Notes: a model not told the origin generated them from the sequence alone. A stretch of DNA of 64,000 nucleotides from Akkermansiaceae bacterium (GCA_025363295.1 JANYEC010000004.1:1-64000); one strand, 5' to 3'. Positions 35,274 through 44,596 are shown, counted from the stretch's first letter. A program made the numbers and translations.

Positions 35274-36245
35274 ATGAAAAAAAAAGTTCCAATACCGAAG
35301 CGGGCCGCGAAAGGACTCGAGCTCCGCACGCAACCGCCTGAGCCGGGATATTTCAGCAGCCAAGTTTCGACTTCAAATCGATTTTACCTCGAACTCAAAC
35401 CGAAGCGATCACGCCATCTAACGGTCGTCAGTGGGGGATGTGAGCAGTGTCTCTCAGATTACGAAGTGCGCAGGGACGGATTTCCATTCCTGACTTTGGA
35501 GTTCATTTCACGAGGGGCAGGCACGCTGGTGTGGCAGGGGAAAACGCACCATCTGCGCCCGGGGTCGGTGTTTGTCTATGGACCCGGAGTCGCTCACCAA
35601 GTCACTGCCGATCCCGCCTGCGCGATGAGCAAGTTTTTCGTGGCTTTCACCGGCCAAGCTGCGTTGGAATTACTCCAAGAATGTCAAATACTGCCACCAT
35701 GGATCGTCCAAGTCACGCATCCGGAACGGATTGAACAGATCTTTAACGATCTCATCCAGCACGGCCTAAGCGATCACGCCAATCGTAACCGCATGTGCAA
35801 CGTCGCCTTGCAGTATTTAGTGATGAAAATCACTGACCACTCGGTGCCGCACGGCCAGCTCACCACACCTGCGTTTGCAACTTACCAACGCTGTCAAAAA
35901 TTCATTGAGGAAAATTTCATTAAACTCCGCACCTTGCGAGATGTCTCCGATGCCTGCCACGTAGATCGTGCGTATCTCTGCCGCTTGTTTCAGCGCTTTG
36001 GCCGTGAGTCTCCGATTCAATATCTCCAACATCTCCGGATGAACCATGCAGCGGATCTGCTTCAAAACTCCCAGCGCATGGTCAAGGAAGTGGCTGCAGA
36101 ACTCGGGTTCAGCGATCCTTATAACTTTTCCCGGGCCTTCAAGCGGGTTTTCAGAGTTTATCCAGGCCATCGGCTCGGGCGGCGGGCGGATGTGGATTTT
36201 TCAGACCTCAGGCCGGGCCATTTGAAAACAGCTGAACCCAAATGA
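35274..36245 (+). CDS. AraC-family transcriptional regulator of the fucose operon
   Basis: A 323-aa protein from the ATG at 35274 (MKKKVPIPKRAAKG); the track's TTG start reads through the promoter region. The N-terminal cupin-like sensor contains LEFISRGAGTLVWQGKTHHLRPGSVFVYGPGVAHQV. The C-terminal double helix-turn-helix runs from LRTLRDVSDACHVDRAYLCRLFQRFGRESPIQYLQ to VKEVAAELGFSDPYNFSRAFKRVFRVYPG, a complete AraC signature. It is divergent from the GH29-fucI-fucP operon across 180 bp, so it is likely an activator responding to fucose or a derivative. Confidence 0.93.
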   Translation: MKKKVPIPKRAAKGLELRTQPPEPGYFSSQVSTSNRFYLELKPKRSRHLTVVSGGCEQCLSDYEVRRDGFPFLTLEFISRGAGTLVWQGKTHHLRPGSVFVYGPGVAHQVTADPACAMSKFFVAFTGQAALELLQECQILPPWIVQVTHPERIEQIFNDLIQHGLSDHANRNRMCNVALQYLVMKITDHSVPHGQLTTPAFATYQRCQKFIEENFIKLRTLRDVSDACHVDRAYLCRLFQRFGRESPIQYLQHLRMNHAADLLQNSQRMVKEVAAELGFSDPYNFSRAFKRVFRVYPGHRLGRRADVDFSDLRPGHLKTAEPK

Positions 36246-36357
36246 CGTGGTTCACGTTTCCTCCCTCCGGATTTCTAACCGTGGAGCATGGGGAATTCGA
36301 ACTCTTCACCTCTTCATGGTGAACGGGTAAATTTAAAAATCTAACTTGATTGGTCCG

Positions 36358-36648
36358 TTAGAGATATTTACTTTTCGCAGATTTGCTGTCCCCGCCATTC
36401 ACAAGCCCCACCTTTCCCTTCACATTCATCCGCTTGATCCTCAGCTCTTCCTTGCTCGCTTCCGAACGACTGCCGATTTCCCTCCGATAGACAATCTCTA
36501 ACGAAAGCCGCCCGCGCAGATATTTTGCTGCCTTCGGCCCTTGCGCAACGTGCTCCCCAAAACGCCGCTCCACGTCAGTTGCGATCCCCGTGTAAAGCGA
36601 GCCGTCGCCACAACGGATGATATAAACCGACCAACAGGATTCACTCAT
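36358..36648 (-). CDS. GIY-YIG nuclease-domain protein
   Basis: A 96-aa protein. The start is the ATG at 36648, which overlaps the stop of the upstream phosphoesterase gene (ATGA); the longer track ORF is out of that coupling. The domain reads SVYIIRCGDGSLYTGIATDVERRFGEH, then AAKYLRGRLSLEIVYRREIGSRSEASKEELRIK, which is the YhbQ/URI-type GIY-YIG fold with the catalytic Arg and Glu. Small stand-alone GIY-YIG proteins cut single-stranded or damaged DNA, but most are uncharacterised. Confidence 0.85.
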   Translation of the reverse strand: MSESCWSVYIIRCGDGSLYTGIATDVERRFGEHVAQGPKAAKYLRGRLSLEIVYRREIGSRSEASKEELRIKRMNVKGKVGLVNGGDSKSAKSKYL

Positions 36649-37325
36649 CCCTCGTGAGGCGTCCCTGATTTCAAGCAACCTCGCCGCAGCTCCCCTTGCT
36701 GGTTTGCCTGCCAGTAAATTCCGCTTTCGGTTTCCAGACAAGTGAGCCACCCGCCGCCACAAGCGTTAGTATCAATGCAGACCGCATGGCCCAAATCTAG
36801 CGGAAGGCCCGGCGTCTGCCGTGTGTGGCCGCAGATCATCCGACGCCCAGAGACATGCGGGCGAACCGATCCTCCGAGATGCTCCCAGAACAAGTTGTCA
36901 TCGGGCTGTTCTTCAAGCGGCAGATCGGGGCAAACGTTCGCATGGACAAAGAAGTCATGTTCCGTCTCATAGCATCTTTCGGTGCCGGTGAGGAAATCCC
37001 AGTGCGACTCAGGAACATCTTCAAAGCCGGCAGCTCCGTATGATTCGAGTGTGCTTTCACCACCGCACGCGACCCAGCTGAATAACATGGATCGATCGTA
37101 GCGAGCCTGGAGCATCATGATCTCGTGATTTCCGCGCAGGGCCACGAGATGACAGCGCATGCGCAGCCCTAGCAGAAAATCGATCACCCCGCGCGAATCA
37201 GGACCGCGATCCACGTAGTCGCCAAGAGTGACAACCGTATCGTCCTCACTGAATGCCAGTTCGCGATCCAGCGCCTGAAGCGCGGTTAGGCATCCATGAA
37301 TGTCTCCGATGGCGAACAGGCGCAT
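36645..37325 (-). CDS. Calcineurin-like Ser/Thr protein phosphatase (PrpA/ApaH-like)
   Basis: A 226-aa metallophosphoesterase. All core motifs are visible: GDIHGC at residues 7-12, GDYVDRGPDSRGV near 36, and GNHEIMM near 65, plus late metal-ligand His in VHANVCPDLP and ICGHTRQTPGLP. The spacing matches small PP1-like phosphatases (PrpA, PphA) and symmetrical ApaH; the short length favours a protein phosphatase. It is translationally coupled to the GIY-YIG gene. It could oppose the kinase of the first module, but nothing in the sequence links them. Confidence 0.88.
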   Translation of the reverse strand: MRLFAIGDIHGCLTALQALDRELAFSEDDTVVTLGDYVDRGPDSRGVIDFLLGLRMRCHLVALRGNHEIMMLQARYDRSMLFSWVACGGESTLESYGAAGFEDVPESHWDFLTGTERCYETEHDFFVHANVCPDLPLEEQPDDNLFWEHLGGSVRPHVSGRRMICGHTRQTPGLPLDLGHAVCIDTNACGGGWLTCLETESGIYWQANQQGELRRGCLKSGTPHEG

Positions 37326-37513
37326 GAGTGAGTTGTTAGAGGCGTGACGTGCAACGGCGAACTTAAAGCCGCTTCACTGCTTCTGGCAGCGGGCGCAACC
37401 CATGGCAAGCACGACGGATTCGCTGGCCATGCACCGCCACCATTCGATAGGTTCGCTTGCGTGAAGCCAAGTCGCTGGCCTCTGAAAGAGAAATTCCTTA
37501 ACGTCCACTCACC

Positions 37514-38131
37514 ATGAACCCTGAGTCATCAAGCAAGGGACAGCCACACGTTTGGTCCCGCAAGCAAATCAAGATGCTCGGTAAAATTCCGGATTCCACA
37601 CTCGCCTGGAAAATCGGCCTATCGATTGGAACCGTTTTCAAAAAACGCCATAAACTCGGGATTCCTGCTTCACGTCCTGCCAAATCCCTCAATTGGACGC
37701 CGGCCATCATCGCCAAGTTAGGCAAGGTTCCCGATGGCGAGATCGCCAGAATCCACGGCATGAATATTCTCTCTGTTCAGAAAAAACGGGTTTCCCGGGG
37801 CATCCAATGCTACGCCCGTAAATCAAAAATCTGGCACTTCTGGACAAAAAAAGAAATCGCCCTCCTCGGCAAAATGCCAGACGGCGATGTCGCCCAAAGA
37901 ACCGGAATCAACAAAGCCTCCGTCGCTTGGAAACGCTGCAAACTCGAAATTCCACCCTTCACCCAGAAGCGCCCGAAAAAGCTACTCACCGATTGGACCC
38001 GAAAAGAGATCGCCGTACTCGGCAAAATGACCGACGCCGCAGCCGCAGCCAAGCTCGACGTCGCGAACTCAGCCGTCCGCCTCAAACGCATTTCCCTAGG
38101 AATCCCACCTTTTGGTCGCAAAGGATCCTGA
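37514..38131 (+). CDS. Protein of four tandem HTH-like repeats
   Basis: A 205-aa basic protein made almost wholly of four repeats of about 48 residues. Each follows the pattern W-x4-I-x2-LGK-x-PD-x3-A-x2-x-x4-V-x2-KR-x3-GI: VWSRKQIKMLGKIPD, NWTPAIIAKLGKVPD, FWTKKEIALLGKMPD and DWTRKEIAVLGKMTD. Each repeat has three predicted helices, with the third basic, resembling Myb/SANT-like or short HTH units. A DNA-binding role is therefore inferred. The linkers are Lys/Arg/Pro-rich. There is no operon partner; the minus-strand ORF 37810-38271 overlaps in antisense. Family not named with certainty. Confidence 0.7.
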   Translation: MNPESSSKGQPHVWSRKQIKMLGKIPDSTLAWKIGLSIGTVFKKRHKLGIPASRPAKSLNWTPAIIAKLGKVPDGEIARIHGMNILSVQKKRVSRGIQCYARKSKIWHFWTKKEIALLGKMPDGDVAQRTGINKASVAWKRCKLEIPPFTQKRPKKLLTDWTRKEIAVLGKMTDAAAAAKLDVANSAVRLKRISLGIPPFGRKGS

Positions 38132-38281
38132 TAGAATAGGTGATACACCGCCGCATCGGAACCACAACCGCGACGGTCTCCGTCCGGAGCCAGTTCACCT
38201 CGCATGGCACCGGAAACAAACACAGAATCGAAGCTGCCCGCATTAGCTGCATAGGTCTCTAGCAAGTCCACTGCACTTACG

Positions 38282-38731
38282 TCATCGCGTGACCCAATCC
38301 GTGCGCTTAACCTTGATGGATCGACTGATTGTTATCAGTTCCTTACCCTTTCCTCTAATCTGCGAAAGCCAGCTAGCCTCCATGATCAGCCCCGTCTGTG
38401 CCGTGAAAACGTCTGCGAGTCGGATGTCTCCCGAGTCAGCGGCAAGACTATGCGGGTTTGCATGATCATCGGCACCAAGCACAAGAAACTCCTTACGTAG
38501 CTCTTCCTCTTCGCCCAGGATCATCCCGAGCAACTGCGAATCATTCAAACCCCGGTCGATGGCCGCAACGCGCTTGACCTAGTGCTTGCGCTCGAACTCG
38601 GCGGCCTGATCGCCGACGACCCGGAGGGCTAATTCCACATCGTCTCCAAGGATACTGACCTCTTTATTGCGAACGAAGCGCTCTAACAACTGAGCCAATA
38701 CCCCTTCAATCTGCGTTAAAACCACTGCCAT
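38282..38731 (-). pseudogene. Gene interrupted by a single in-frame TAG
   Basis: The ORF track shows only the distal 88 codons (from 38548). On the minus strand the same frame continues upstream through one TAG (38579-38581) to an ATG at 38731. The proximal part is MAVVLTQIEGVLAQLLERFV, then SILGDDVELALRVVGDQAAE; the distal part is NDSQLLGMILGEEEELRKEF, then DVFTAQTGLIMEASWLSQIR. The full frame is 150 codons including the internal and final stops, and both halves look like one alpha/beta protein. It is either a recent nonsense pseudogene, a read-through gene or a sequence error. The family was not recognised. The 150 bp downstream to 38132 shows no supported gene. Confidence 0.55.
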
Positions 38732-38845
38732 CCCGCCGAGACTTCTGCAAGATCGAAGTTTTCGTTCGATTCTCAGACCGCTAAAAAACCTTCAGAGCGA
38801 TTAACTATGTTTTGCCAAAACCCGTAGATGCTCCATCATTCGTGC

Positions 38846-39535
38846 ATGAAGCTGATCCTTTCGCTTTTTACAATTTGTTCCCTTCCAATGATTCTCACGA
38901 ACTGTGGTAACACCGGAAGTGGAAGCTCTGGGGGCGCTGGAGGCACTCAACAAGCAGGCATCGGCCCCTTCGATAGCCAAGGCCGCTACCGCGAAGAATG
39001 GGCGGATAATCCCTCGCAATGGCGCAAGCCGGGCAATTCGGCACCAAGCGTGTCCAAGAGCGAAGGTCTCCCCCAAGTTGCCAAAAATGAGCAGCCCCCG
39101 ATGAATTCTGTTCCGCTCACGACATCCCAGCCGCACCCGAAACCAAGCATTGCCTCAACTAAAGTTACTAACCCACCCAAGTCGGAATCTGAGGCAGTCG
39201 TGGTGAAAACACGCCCAATCAAGAAGACTGAATCCGAACCGGAAGTCGTCAAAGTTAAGCCCAAAACCAAATCGGAGCCAGAGCGGGAAGTGGTGAAAGT
39301 CAGGCCAAAGTCGAGGCCTGAGCCCGACCGCGATGTCGTTAAAACAAAAACAAAATCGAAATCGAACACGACCGCTAAATCAAAACCAAAATCCTCACGT
39401 TATGTCGTAAAACAAGGAGATTCTCTTTCTGCGATCGCGAGTCGCAATGGCTGCTCAGTTTCTGCGCTCCAGCGCGAAAATGGCATATCTGGCACAATGA
39501 TTCGTCCCGGCCAATCCCTCACCATTCCACGATAA
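38846..39535 (+). CDS. LysM-domain lipoprotein with charged repeats
   Basis: A 229-aa protein from the ATG at 38846, which begins a clean signal peptide (MKLILSLFTICSLPMILTNC) with lipobox LTNC. A middle region of about 80 residues is built of repeated blocks, EPEVVKVKPKTKS, EREVVKVRPKSRP, DRDVVKTKTKSKS, each about 13-15 residues and highly charged. The C-terminal 45 residues are a LysM domain, YVVKQGDSLSAIASRNGCSVSALQRENG, which binds peptidoglycan. It would link the outer membrane or lipid layer to the wall through a flexible basic spacer. Confidence 0.85.
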   Translation: MKLILSLFTICSLPMILTNCGNTGSGSSGGAGGTQQAGIGPFDSQGRYREEWADNPSQWRKPGNSAPSVSKSEGLPQVAKNEQPPMNSVPLTTSQPHPKPSIASTKVTNPPKSESEAVVVKTRPIKKTESEPEVVKVKPKTKSEPEREVVKVRPKSRPEPDRDVVKTKTKSKSNTTAKSKPKSSRYVVKQGDSLSAIASRNGCSVSALQRENGISGTMIRPGQSLTIPR

Positions 39536-39581
39536 CTCAGATCGATCGCAGCGATTCAATGGGCGCTAACAACCTAACCCG

Positions 39582-39995
39582 TTAGACAGAGCGCGGCTCA
39601 TTTGAGTTTTGTTCTATCAACTCCATGGTGGAGGGATCAAAAATCTGACGGGCCTTCACGAATCGCTCGGGGAGGACTTCGTAATATCGGAAAAATTGCC
39701 GATTGAAGGTGATAATTGATAGAAATCCCAGGTCTTGCGCCACTTCCGCCGGGGATTTACCGCCCTCAAGCTTTCGCCTCGCCACCACCATTCGCTCCAT
39801 CATCATCCACTGCTTAGGAGGAATGCCAATATCTCTCAGAAAGGTGGCGTAAAGATGCCTTTGGCTGCAGCCCAATTCTAAGCACATTTCCGTCACACGA
39901 TAGGACTTGGACAAAGCCAGCCGCTCCAAGCAGTAATTAACCCCTGACTCGGATTCCGTGATCCTCCACATGTGATTTGTTCGAATAATTCTCAA
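39582..39995 (-). CDS. Small AraC-type helix-turn-helix protein without sensor domain
   Basis: A 137-aa protein that is essentially one AraC/XylS DNA-binding domain: RVTEMCLELGCSQRHLYATFLRDIGIPPKQWM, then KSPAEVAQDLGFLSIITFNRQFFRYYEVLPERFV. The two HTH units and the PxxF-type end are intact. No ligand-binding domain is present, unlike the 323-aa AraC protein of the fucose locus. It could be constitutively DNA-binding or work with a partner. It has no operon neighbour; recO begins on the other strand about 140 nt away. Confidence 0.8.
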   Translation of the reverse strand: MRIIRTNHMWRITESESGVNYCLERLALSKSYRVTEMCLELGCSQRHLYATFLRDIGIPPKQWMMMERMVVARRKLEGGKSPAEVAQDLGFLSIITFNRQFFRYYEVLPERFVKARQIFDPSTMELIEQNSNEPRSV

Positions 39996-40138
39996 AAGAT
40001 AAGCGGTGAAATGGACAGCACCTAACTAAATGGCGAAATGCCAAATCGGTCAACGTACCTTTTCAGAACTCCCCCTTGCAATTTGCGGATTTTTAGAGGT
40101 TATTCCCGGCAATAAATTTGATTTCCATGGTGATTCCG

Positions 40139-40723
40139 ATGGATTTTTCTGAAAATTCTCCCGTGCAAGCCACACAAGCGATTATCATCCGTCTGACCCG
40201 TCTATCGGATACCAGCCTGATCGCGCATTGGTTCACGGCGAGCCACGGTTTGGTGAAAACCGTTGCCAAGGGGGCACGCCGTCCAAAGAGCCCATTCGCC
40301 GGGAAGCTTGATCTCTTTTTTGGCGGTGAAATTACGGTCAGCCAAGCCCGCCGCGGGGACCTGCATTCTTTGCGGGAAGTCTGCATCATCGAGTGGCGCG
40401 AAGGCTTGCGTCGCAGCTACACCGCGACTTTGCTCGCTGCGTATTTTTGCCAGCTGCTAGAAGCCGCCGTCGAGCCGGAACACCCGGATCCCGGATTGCA
40501 TGATTTGTTGGAGCGCGCGCTCGATCACATCGGTACGTCCCCGCCAAGTTTGCGTGCACTCCGTCATTTTGAATCGGAACTTGCGCGGATTCTCGGAGTT
40601 TCACCTTCGCAGGGGGATGCGTCAATTTCCCTGCGAGATACGCTCGGCAAACTTCCCTCTTCACGAGGAGAACTTATTGAAAGACTTTCCCAATCGAGTG
40701 GTTTCAGCTCGTCAGCGGAGTGA
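40139..40723 (+). CDS. recO: DNA repair protein RecO
   Basis: About 194 aa. The start is uncertain: ATG at 40139 (MDFSENSPVQATQAIII) or ATG at 40127; the track's TTG at 40118 is least likely. The OB-fold N-terminus reads AIIIRLTRLSDTSLIAHWFTASHGLVKTVAKGARRPKSPFAGKLDLF, the RecO signature with the KGARRPKSPFAG loop. A helical part follows. The zinc-finger cysteines of many RecO proteins are absent. RecO anneals strands and loads RecA with RecF and RecR. Its last codons overlap the 40720 frame, but the TPR gene more likely starts at 40765. Confidence 0.88.
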   Translation: MDFSENSPVQATQAIIIRLTRLSDTSLIAHWFTASHGLVKTVAKGARRPKSPFAGKLDLFFGGEITVSQARRGDLHSLREVCIIEWREGLRRSYTATLLAAYFCQLLEAAVEPEHPDPGLHDLLERALDHIGTSPPSLRALRHFESELARILGVSPSQGDASISLRDTLGKLPSSRGELIERLSQSSGFSSSAE

Positions 40724-40764
40724 AATCGCGAATAATCACCCCAATCCCTTCAATCCCACTCTTC

Positions 40765-41667
40765 ATGGACTCCCCGACCGCTACCCTCATTGGCATTCTT
40801 CAAGACCGCGTGGCAACTCTGCGCGCGGCTGGGGACTTAAACGAAGCCCTGCATGCCGCAAATGCCGCGGTAGAAAAGTCCCACCAAGCCCTGGGGACTA
40901 ACCTCGATAGCATCGATGCATTCGCCTCAGCGCTCGAAATCCGTGGTGACATTCACCGTGAGCTCCGGAACTTTGAGGCCGCCCGCGATGATTACCGTCA
41001 GGCGATAGATCTGCTGCAAGACCGCCCCGATCTTTTCGACCAATTGGGCAGGCTCCACGCAGCCCTCGGCGCTGCCTATGACGGGCTGGGCCGCGCGGAA
41101 CATGCAGTCAATAATTGGACCCAAGCGATTGATTATTTCGAACGGCATGAGCCGCCACTGGTGCTCGATATCGCAGCAATGGCGAACAATCTCGGCTTCA
41201 TTGCGAAGGCTGCAGGAGACCTCGAAACTGCAGAATCCCATTTCCTGCGTGCCTTGGAAATTCTCCACTCCCAACTCGGCCAAGAGCACGAACAAACCGC
41301 CACCGTTTCCGGCAACCTCGGCTCACTCTATCAGGCTGGGGGCTATCACGAGCAGGCTCGTGAGATGCACATGATCGCCCTAGAAACCCGCCGTAGCGTG
41401 CTCGGCGAGGAGCATCCGGATACCGCGCAATCCCATAACAATCTTGCGCTCGCCATGCTCAATACCGGCGACCGCTCTTGGGCGCGCAGGCATTTCGAAA
41501 AAGCCCTAACAAGTTTTGAGGCGCTCGGTCCAGAATACGCAGAAGACCTCGAAGCCGTGGCATCTAACTACTGTGATTTCCTCCGCGAGGAAGGCGAAGT
41601 CAACCTCGCCAATATCATCGCCGGTCGCGTCCGCGAAGTGCTCGATGCACCCGCATCGAATCAATAG
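40765..41667 (+). CDS. Tetratricopeptide repeat protein
   Basis: A 300-aa protein from the ATG at 40765 (MDSPTATLIGILQD). It consists of about six TPR units, of the long (42-residue) kinesin-light-chain type: LGFIAKAAGDLETAESHFLRALEI, LGSLYQAGGYHEQAREMHMIALETRR, HNNLALAMLNTGDRSWARRHFEKALTSF. The phrase LGEEHPDTAQSHNNLA is typical of that class. No signal peptide, so it is a cytoplasmic scaffold for protein contacts. It follows recO by 41 nt, perhaps in one transcript. The partner is unknown. Confidence 0.88.
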   Translation: MDSPTATLIGILQDRVATLRAAGDLNEALHAANAAVEKSHQALGTNLDSIDAFASALEIRGDIHRELRNFEAARDDYRQAIDLLQDRPDLFDQLGRLHAALGAAYDGLGRAEHAVNNWTQAIDYFERHEPPLVLDIAAMANNLGFIAKAAGDLETAESHFLRALEILHSQLGQEHEQTATVSGNLGSLYQAGGYHEQAREMHMIALETRRSVLGEEHPDTAQSHNNLALAMLNTGDRSWARRHFEKALTSFEALGPEYAEDLEAVASNYCDFLREEGEVNLANIIAGRVREVLDAPASNQ

Positions 41668-41709
41668 AAAATCGCTGTTCAACACCCTATCATTCCCGGT
41701 GTTAACAGA

Positions 41710-42183
41710 TTAACGTTGCTTGTCCACTTGCGCCACCGCGAGCGCCGCAATGCCTTCTTTGCGGCCGATGAACCCCATCGTTTCATTCGTCGTCGCCTTG
41801 ATACCAACCCGCTCCGGAGCGATGCCCAGCGCTTCTCCGATGTTTTTTCGCATGGCATCACGATGCGGTAAAACTCTAGGCGCTTCAGCGATCAGGGTGG
41901 AGTCCACGTTAATGATCGTGAGTCCTGCTTCGGCTGCTAGCTCACGGCACTTTTCCAAAATTTTCAGTGAGCAAATGTCTTTGCAAGCCGGGTCGCCCGG
42001 CGGGAAAAAATAACCGATATCCGGCTGCCCCATCGCACCTAACACCGCATCCGCGATGGCGTGGCAAAGCACATCCGCATCCGAATGGCCCGCCAATCCG
42101 TGGCTGTGCGGAATCGTCACCCCGCCGAGAACGAGAGGGCGATTTTCCGCAAATTGATGAACGTCGTAGCCGATGCCTGTCAT
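41710..42183 (-). CDS. ispF: 2-C-methyl-D-erythritol 2,4-cyclodiphosphate synthase
   Basis: A 157-aa MEP-pathway enzyme forming MEcPP in isoprenoid synthesis. The zinc ligands lie in GYDVHQF (Asp7, His9) and SHGLAGHSDADVLCHAI (His near 41). IGYFFPPGDP, NVDSTLIAEAPRVLPHRDAM and VGIKATTNETMGFIGRKEGIAA are the other conserved blocks. Length is exactly that of the family. It lies downstream of suhB on the same strand with an 81-nt gap. ispD is not in the window. Confidence 0.96.
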   Translation of the reverse strand: MTGIGYDVHQFAENRPLVLGGVTIPHSHGLAGHSDADVLCHAIADAVLGAMGQPDIGYFFPPGDPACKDICSLKILEKCRELAAEAGLTIINVDSTLIAEAPRVLPHRDAMRKNIGEALGIAPERVGIKATTNETMGFIGRKEGIAALAVAQVDKQR

Positions 42184-42264
42184 ATTTAAATTCTAAATTC
42201 AAAGCTCTAAATCCGAAACGAAGTATTCAGTTTAGAATGTAATATTTAAGATTTCGTGCTTTCT

Positions 42265-43014
42265 TCAAAGTATTTCTTCTATCGGAATGACTCCATTGCT
42301 AGCGACGATCGAATACGCATCATCATATCCAGGCACGACGGTGAGCTCGACTTTTCCACCCGCAGTTTCTACCAGAAGCTGGCCGGCCGCGATGTCCCAA
42401 AGAGAAATCCGCGACTCAATATAACCATCAAGGCGACCGCAAGCAATGTAGGCCATGCCGAGCGCGGCGGAGCCCATCATCCGCATCTTGCGGGCCTTGA
42501 GTGAGGCACGGTGGAAACGATCAATGCCAGTTTTCAGCGCGGCCTCGTCTTTGCCGCAGCCAACGAAGAGAATCGATTCTGCGAAATTTGCGCGCTTACT
42601 GGTCTGGATAGGCTTGCCATCAAGCATCGCAGGGCCGCCTTTTTCGACGGTCCAGGTCTCACCCACCATCGGATCATGAATCACGCCGACGACAATTTCA
42701 CCTGCCACGCGTAAGGCGATAGAAACGCAGAAATGCGGGATGCCGTAGAAGAAGTTCACGGTGCCGTCGATCGGGTCAACAATCCAATGGCGGTTAGAAT
42801 CTTGGTTCCCCGCGATGCCTTCTTCGCCGTAAAGTGCGTCGTCAGTGCGCGCACCTAGCAGAATGGTGGTGATGAGATCTTGGGATTCCTTGTCCAGGGC
42901 GAGCTTGATGTCGTGATGCAGCGCTTCATCGACGACGGCATCGCTGCCGAAATTTGCACGAAGGAGTTTGCCCGCTTCAAGCGCGGCGTGGGTGGCGAGT
43001 TCGAGGTCGGTCAT
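42265..43014 (-). CDS. suhB: Inositol monophosphatase family protein
   Basis: A 249-aa Mg-dependent phosphatase. Metal-site motifs are visible: YGEEGIAG near 66, WIVDPIDGTVNF near 85, and LWDIAAGQLLVETAGG near 205. The length fits SuhB/IMPase, which hydrolyses inositol-1-phosphate and, in E. coli, also acts in rRNA transcription antitermination. Related 3'-phosphoadenosine phosphatases are longer, so IMPase is preferred. Oriented with coaB upstream and ispF downstream, possibly one transcript. Confidence 0.88.
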   Translation of the reverse strand: MTDLELATHAALEAGKLLRANFGSDAVVDEALHHDIKLALDKESQDLITTILLGARTDDALYGEEGIAGNQDSNRHWIVDPIDGTVNFFYGIPHFCVSIALRVAGEIVVGVIHDPMVGETWTVEKGGPAMLDGKPIQTSKRANFAESILFVGCGKDEAALKTGIDRFHRASLKARKMRMMGSAALGMAYIACGRLDGYIESRISLWDIAAGQLLVETAGGKVELTVVPGYDDAYSIVASNGVIPIEEIL

Positions 43015-43098
43015 GGAGGAGAGTTGAGAGTTGATGGTTGATAGAAGGAGGAAGAGGAAGAGATTGAGGAGGGCGGGAATAGGAGTTCTGATTTTTTG

Positions 43099-43773
43099 TT
43101 ATCGTCTATCAACCCACAACTTTTTCAAATCCACAATGGCATCGACGAGTTGATGGGCAAGATCGTGTTTCGAGGCGGGCGGGAGGGCCTCGCTGTGGTC
43201 CGGATAGACGAGGAGGACTTCATTTTCATCCGAGTCGAAGCCGATGCCGGGTTTGGAAACATCGTTGGCGATGATGAGGTCGCAGCGCTTCTGGATCAAC
43301 TTGTCGCGTGCGTTGGCTTCTAAGTTTTCCGTTTCCGCAGCGAAGCCTACCAGCATGCCAGTGAATCCCAGGGGCTGGCGCGCGGAGCCGAGAATATCGG
43401 CGGTTCGGACGAGCTGGAGAGTGAAGATTTCGCTAGCCTTCTTGATTTTTTGCTCCTCCACATGGGCCGGGGTATAGTCCGCCACCGCAGCGGCGAAAAC
43501 CGCAATGTCCATTTTCCCGAGATAGCGTGCAACTACGTCATGCATCTCGGCCGCCGTTTCCACCGGGGCGAAATCAACGCCATCTGGGACATCCAGATTT
43601 GTCGGCCCGGAAACAAGCATGACCGAGTGCCCCTCGTGAGCGAAGGCCGCCGCCATTGCATAGCCCATTTTCCCGGACGAACGATTTGTAAGAAACCGCA
43701 CCGGGTCGATTGGCTCGCGGGTTGGGCCAGCGGTGACGAGGACTTTCACACGCGGAGTGTGCCCGGCGGACAC
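43099..43773 (-). CDS. coaB: Phosphopantothenoylcysteine synthetase (stand-alone CoaB)
   Basis: A 224-aa protein equivalent to the C-terminal half of CoaBC/Dfp. It joins cysteine to 4'-phosphopantothenate in coenzyme A synthesis. The conserved blocks are VLVTAGPTREPIDPVRFLTNRSSGKMG at the start, AAAVADYTPAHVEEQKIKK (with the essential Lys) near 95, GFAAETENLEANARDKL near 145 and LIIANDVSKPGIGFDSDENEV. The CoaC flavoprotein half is absent here and no decarboxylase ORF precedes it, so the enzyme is split. The track start is GTG; an internal GTG nine codons later is also possible. Confidence 0.88.
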   Translation of the reverse strand: MSAGHTPRVKVLVTAGPTREPIDPVRFLTNRSSGKMGYAMAAAFAHEGHSVMLVSGPTNLDVPDGVDFAPVETAAEMHDVVARYLGKMDIAVFAAAVADYTPAHVEEQKIKKASEIFTLQLVRTADILGSARQPLGFTGMLVGFAAETENLEANARDKLIQKRCDLIIANDVSKPGIGFDSDENEVLLVYPDHSEALPPASKHDLAHQLVDAIVDLKKLWVDRR

Positions 43774-43959
43774 CTCGTGGCAAGCGCATAGCGGCGCCTC
43801 TATCTACTCGCGAAGCTCGCTCTGCTCCCTCAAATTTCCCCACTGGGGGAACCGTTCTTGTCTTTTTGAAAAAAACAGATAGCCACAGCTGTGAGTCATG
43901 CAGGCAGTCTTCATAACAGCGTCCGCGGATTCACATTTCAGACAAACTCCCCAAACTAA

Positions 43960-44592
<633 letters not shown>

Positions 44593-44596
44593 AATT

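Noticed and set aside
37810-38271. 153-aa minus-strand ORF
   Set aside because: It is antisense over most of its length to the four-repeat gene. Only its first about 47 codons are free, and they have no clear ribosome site.
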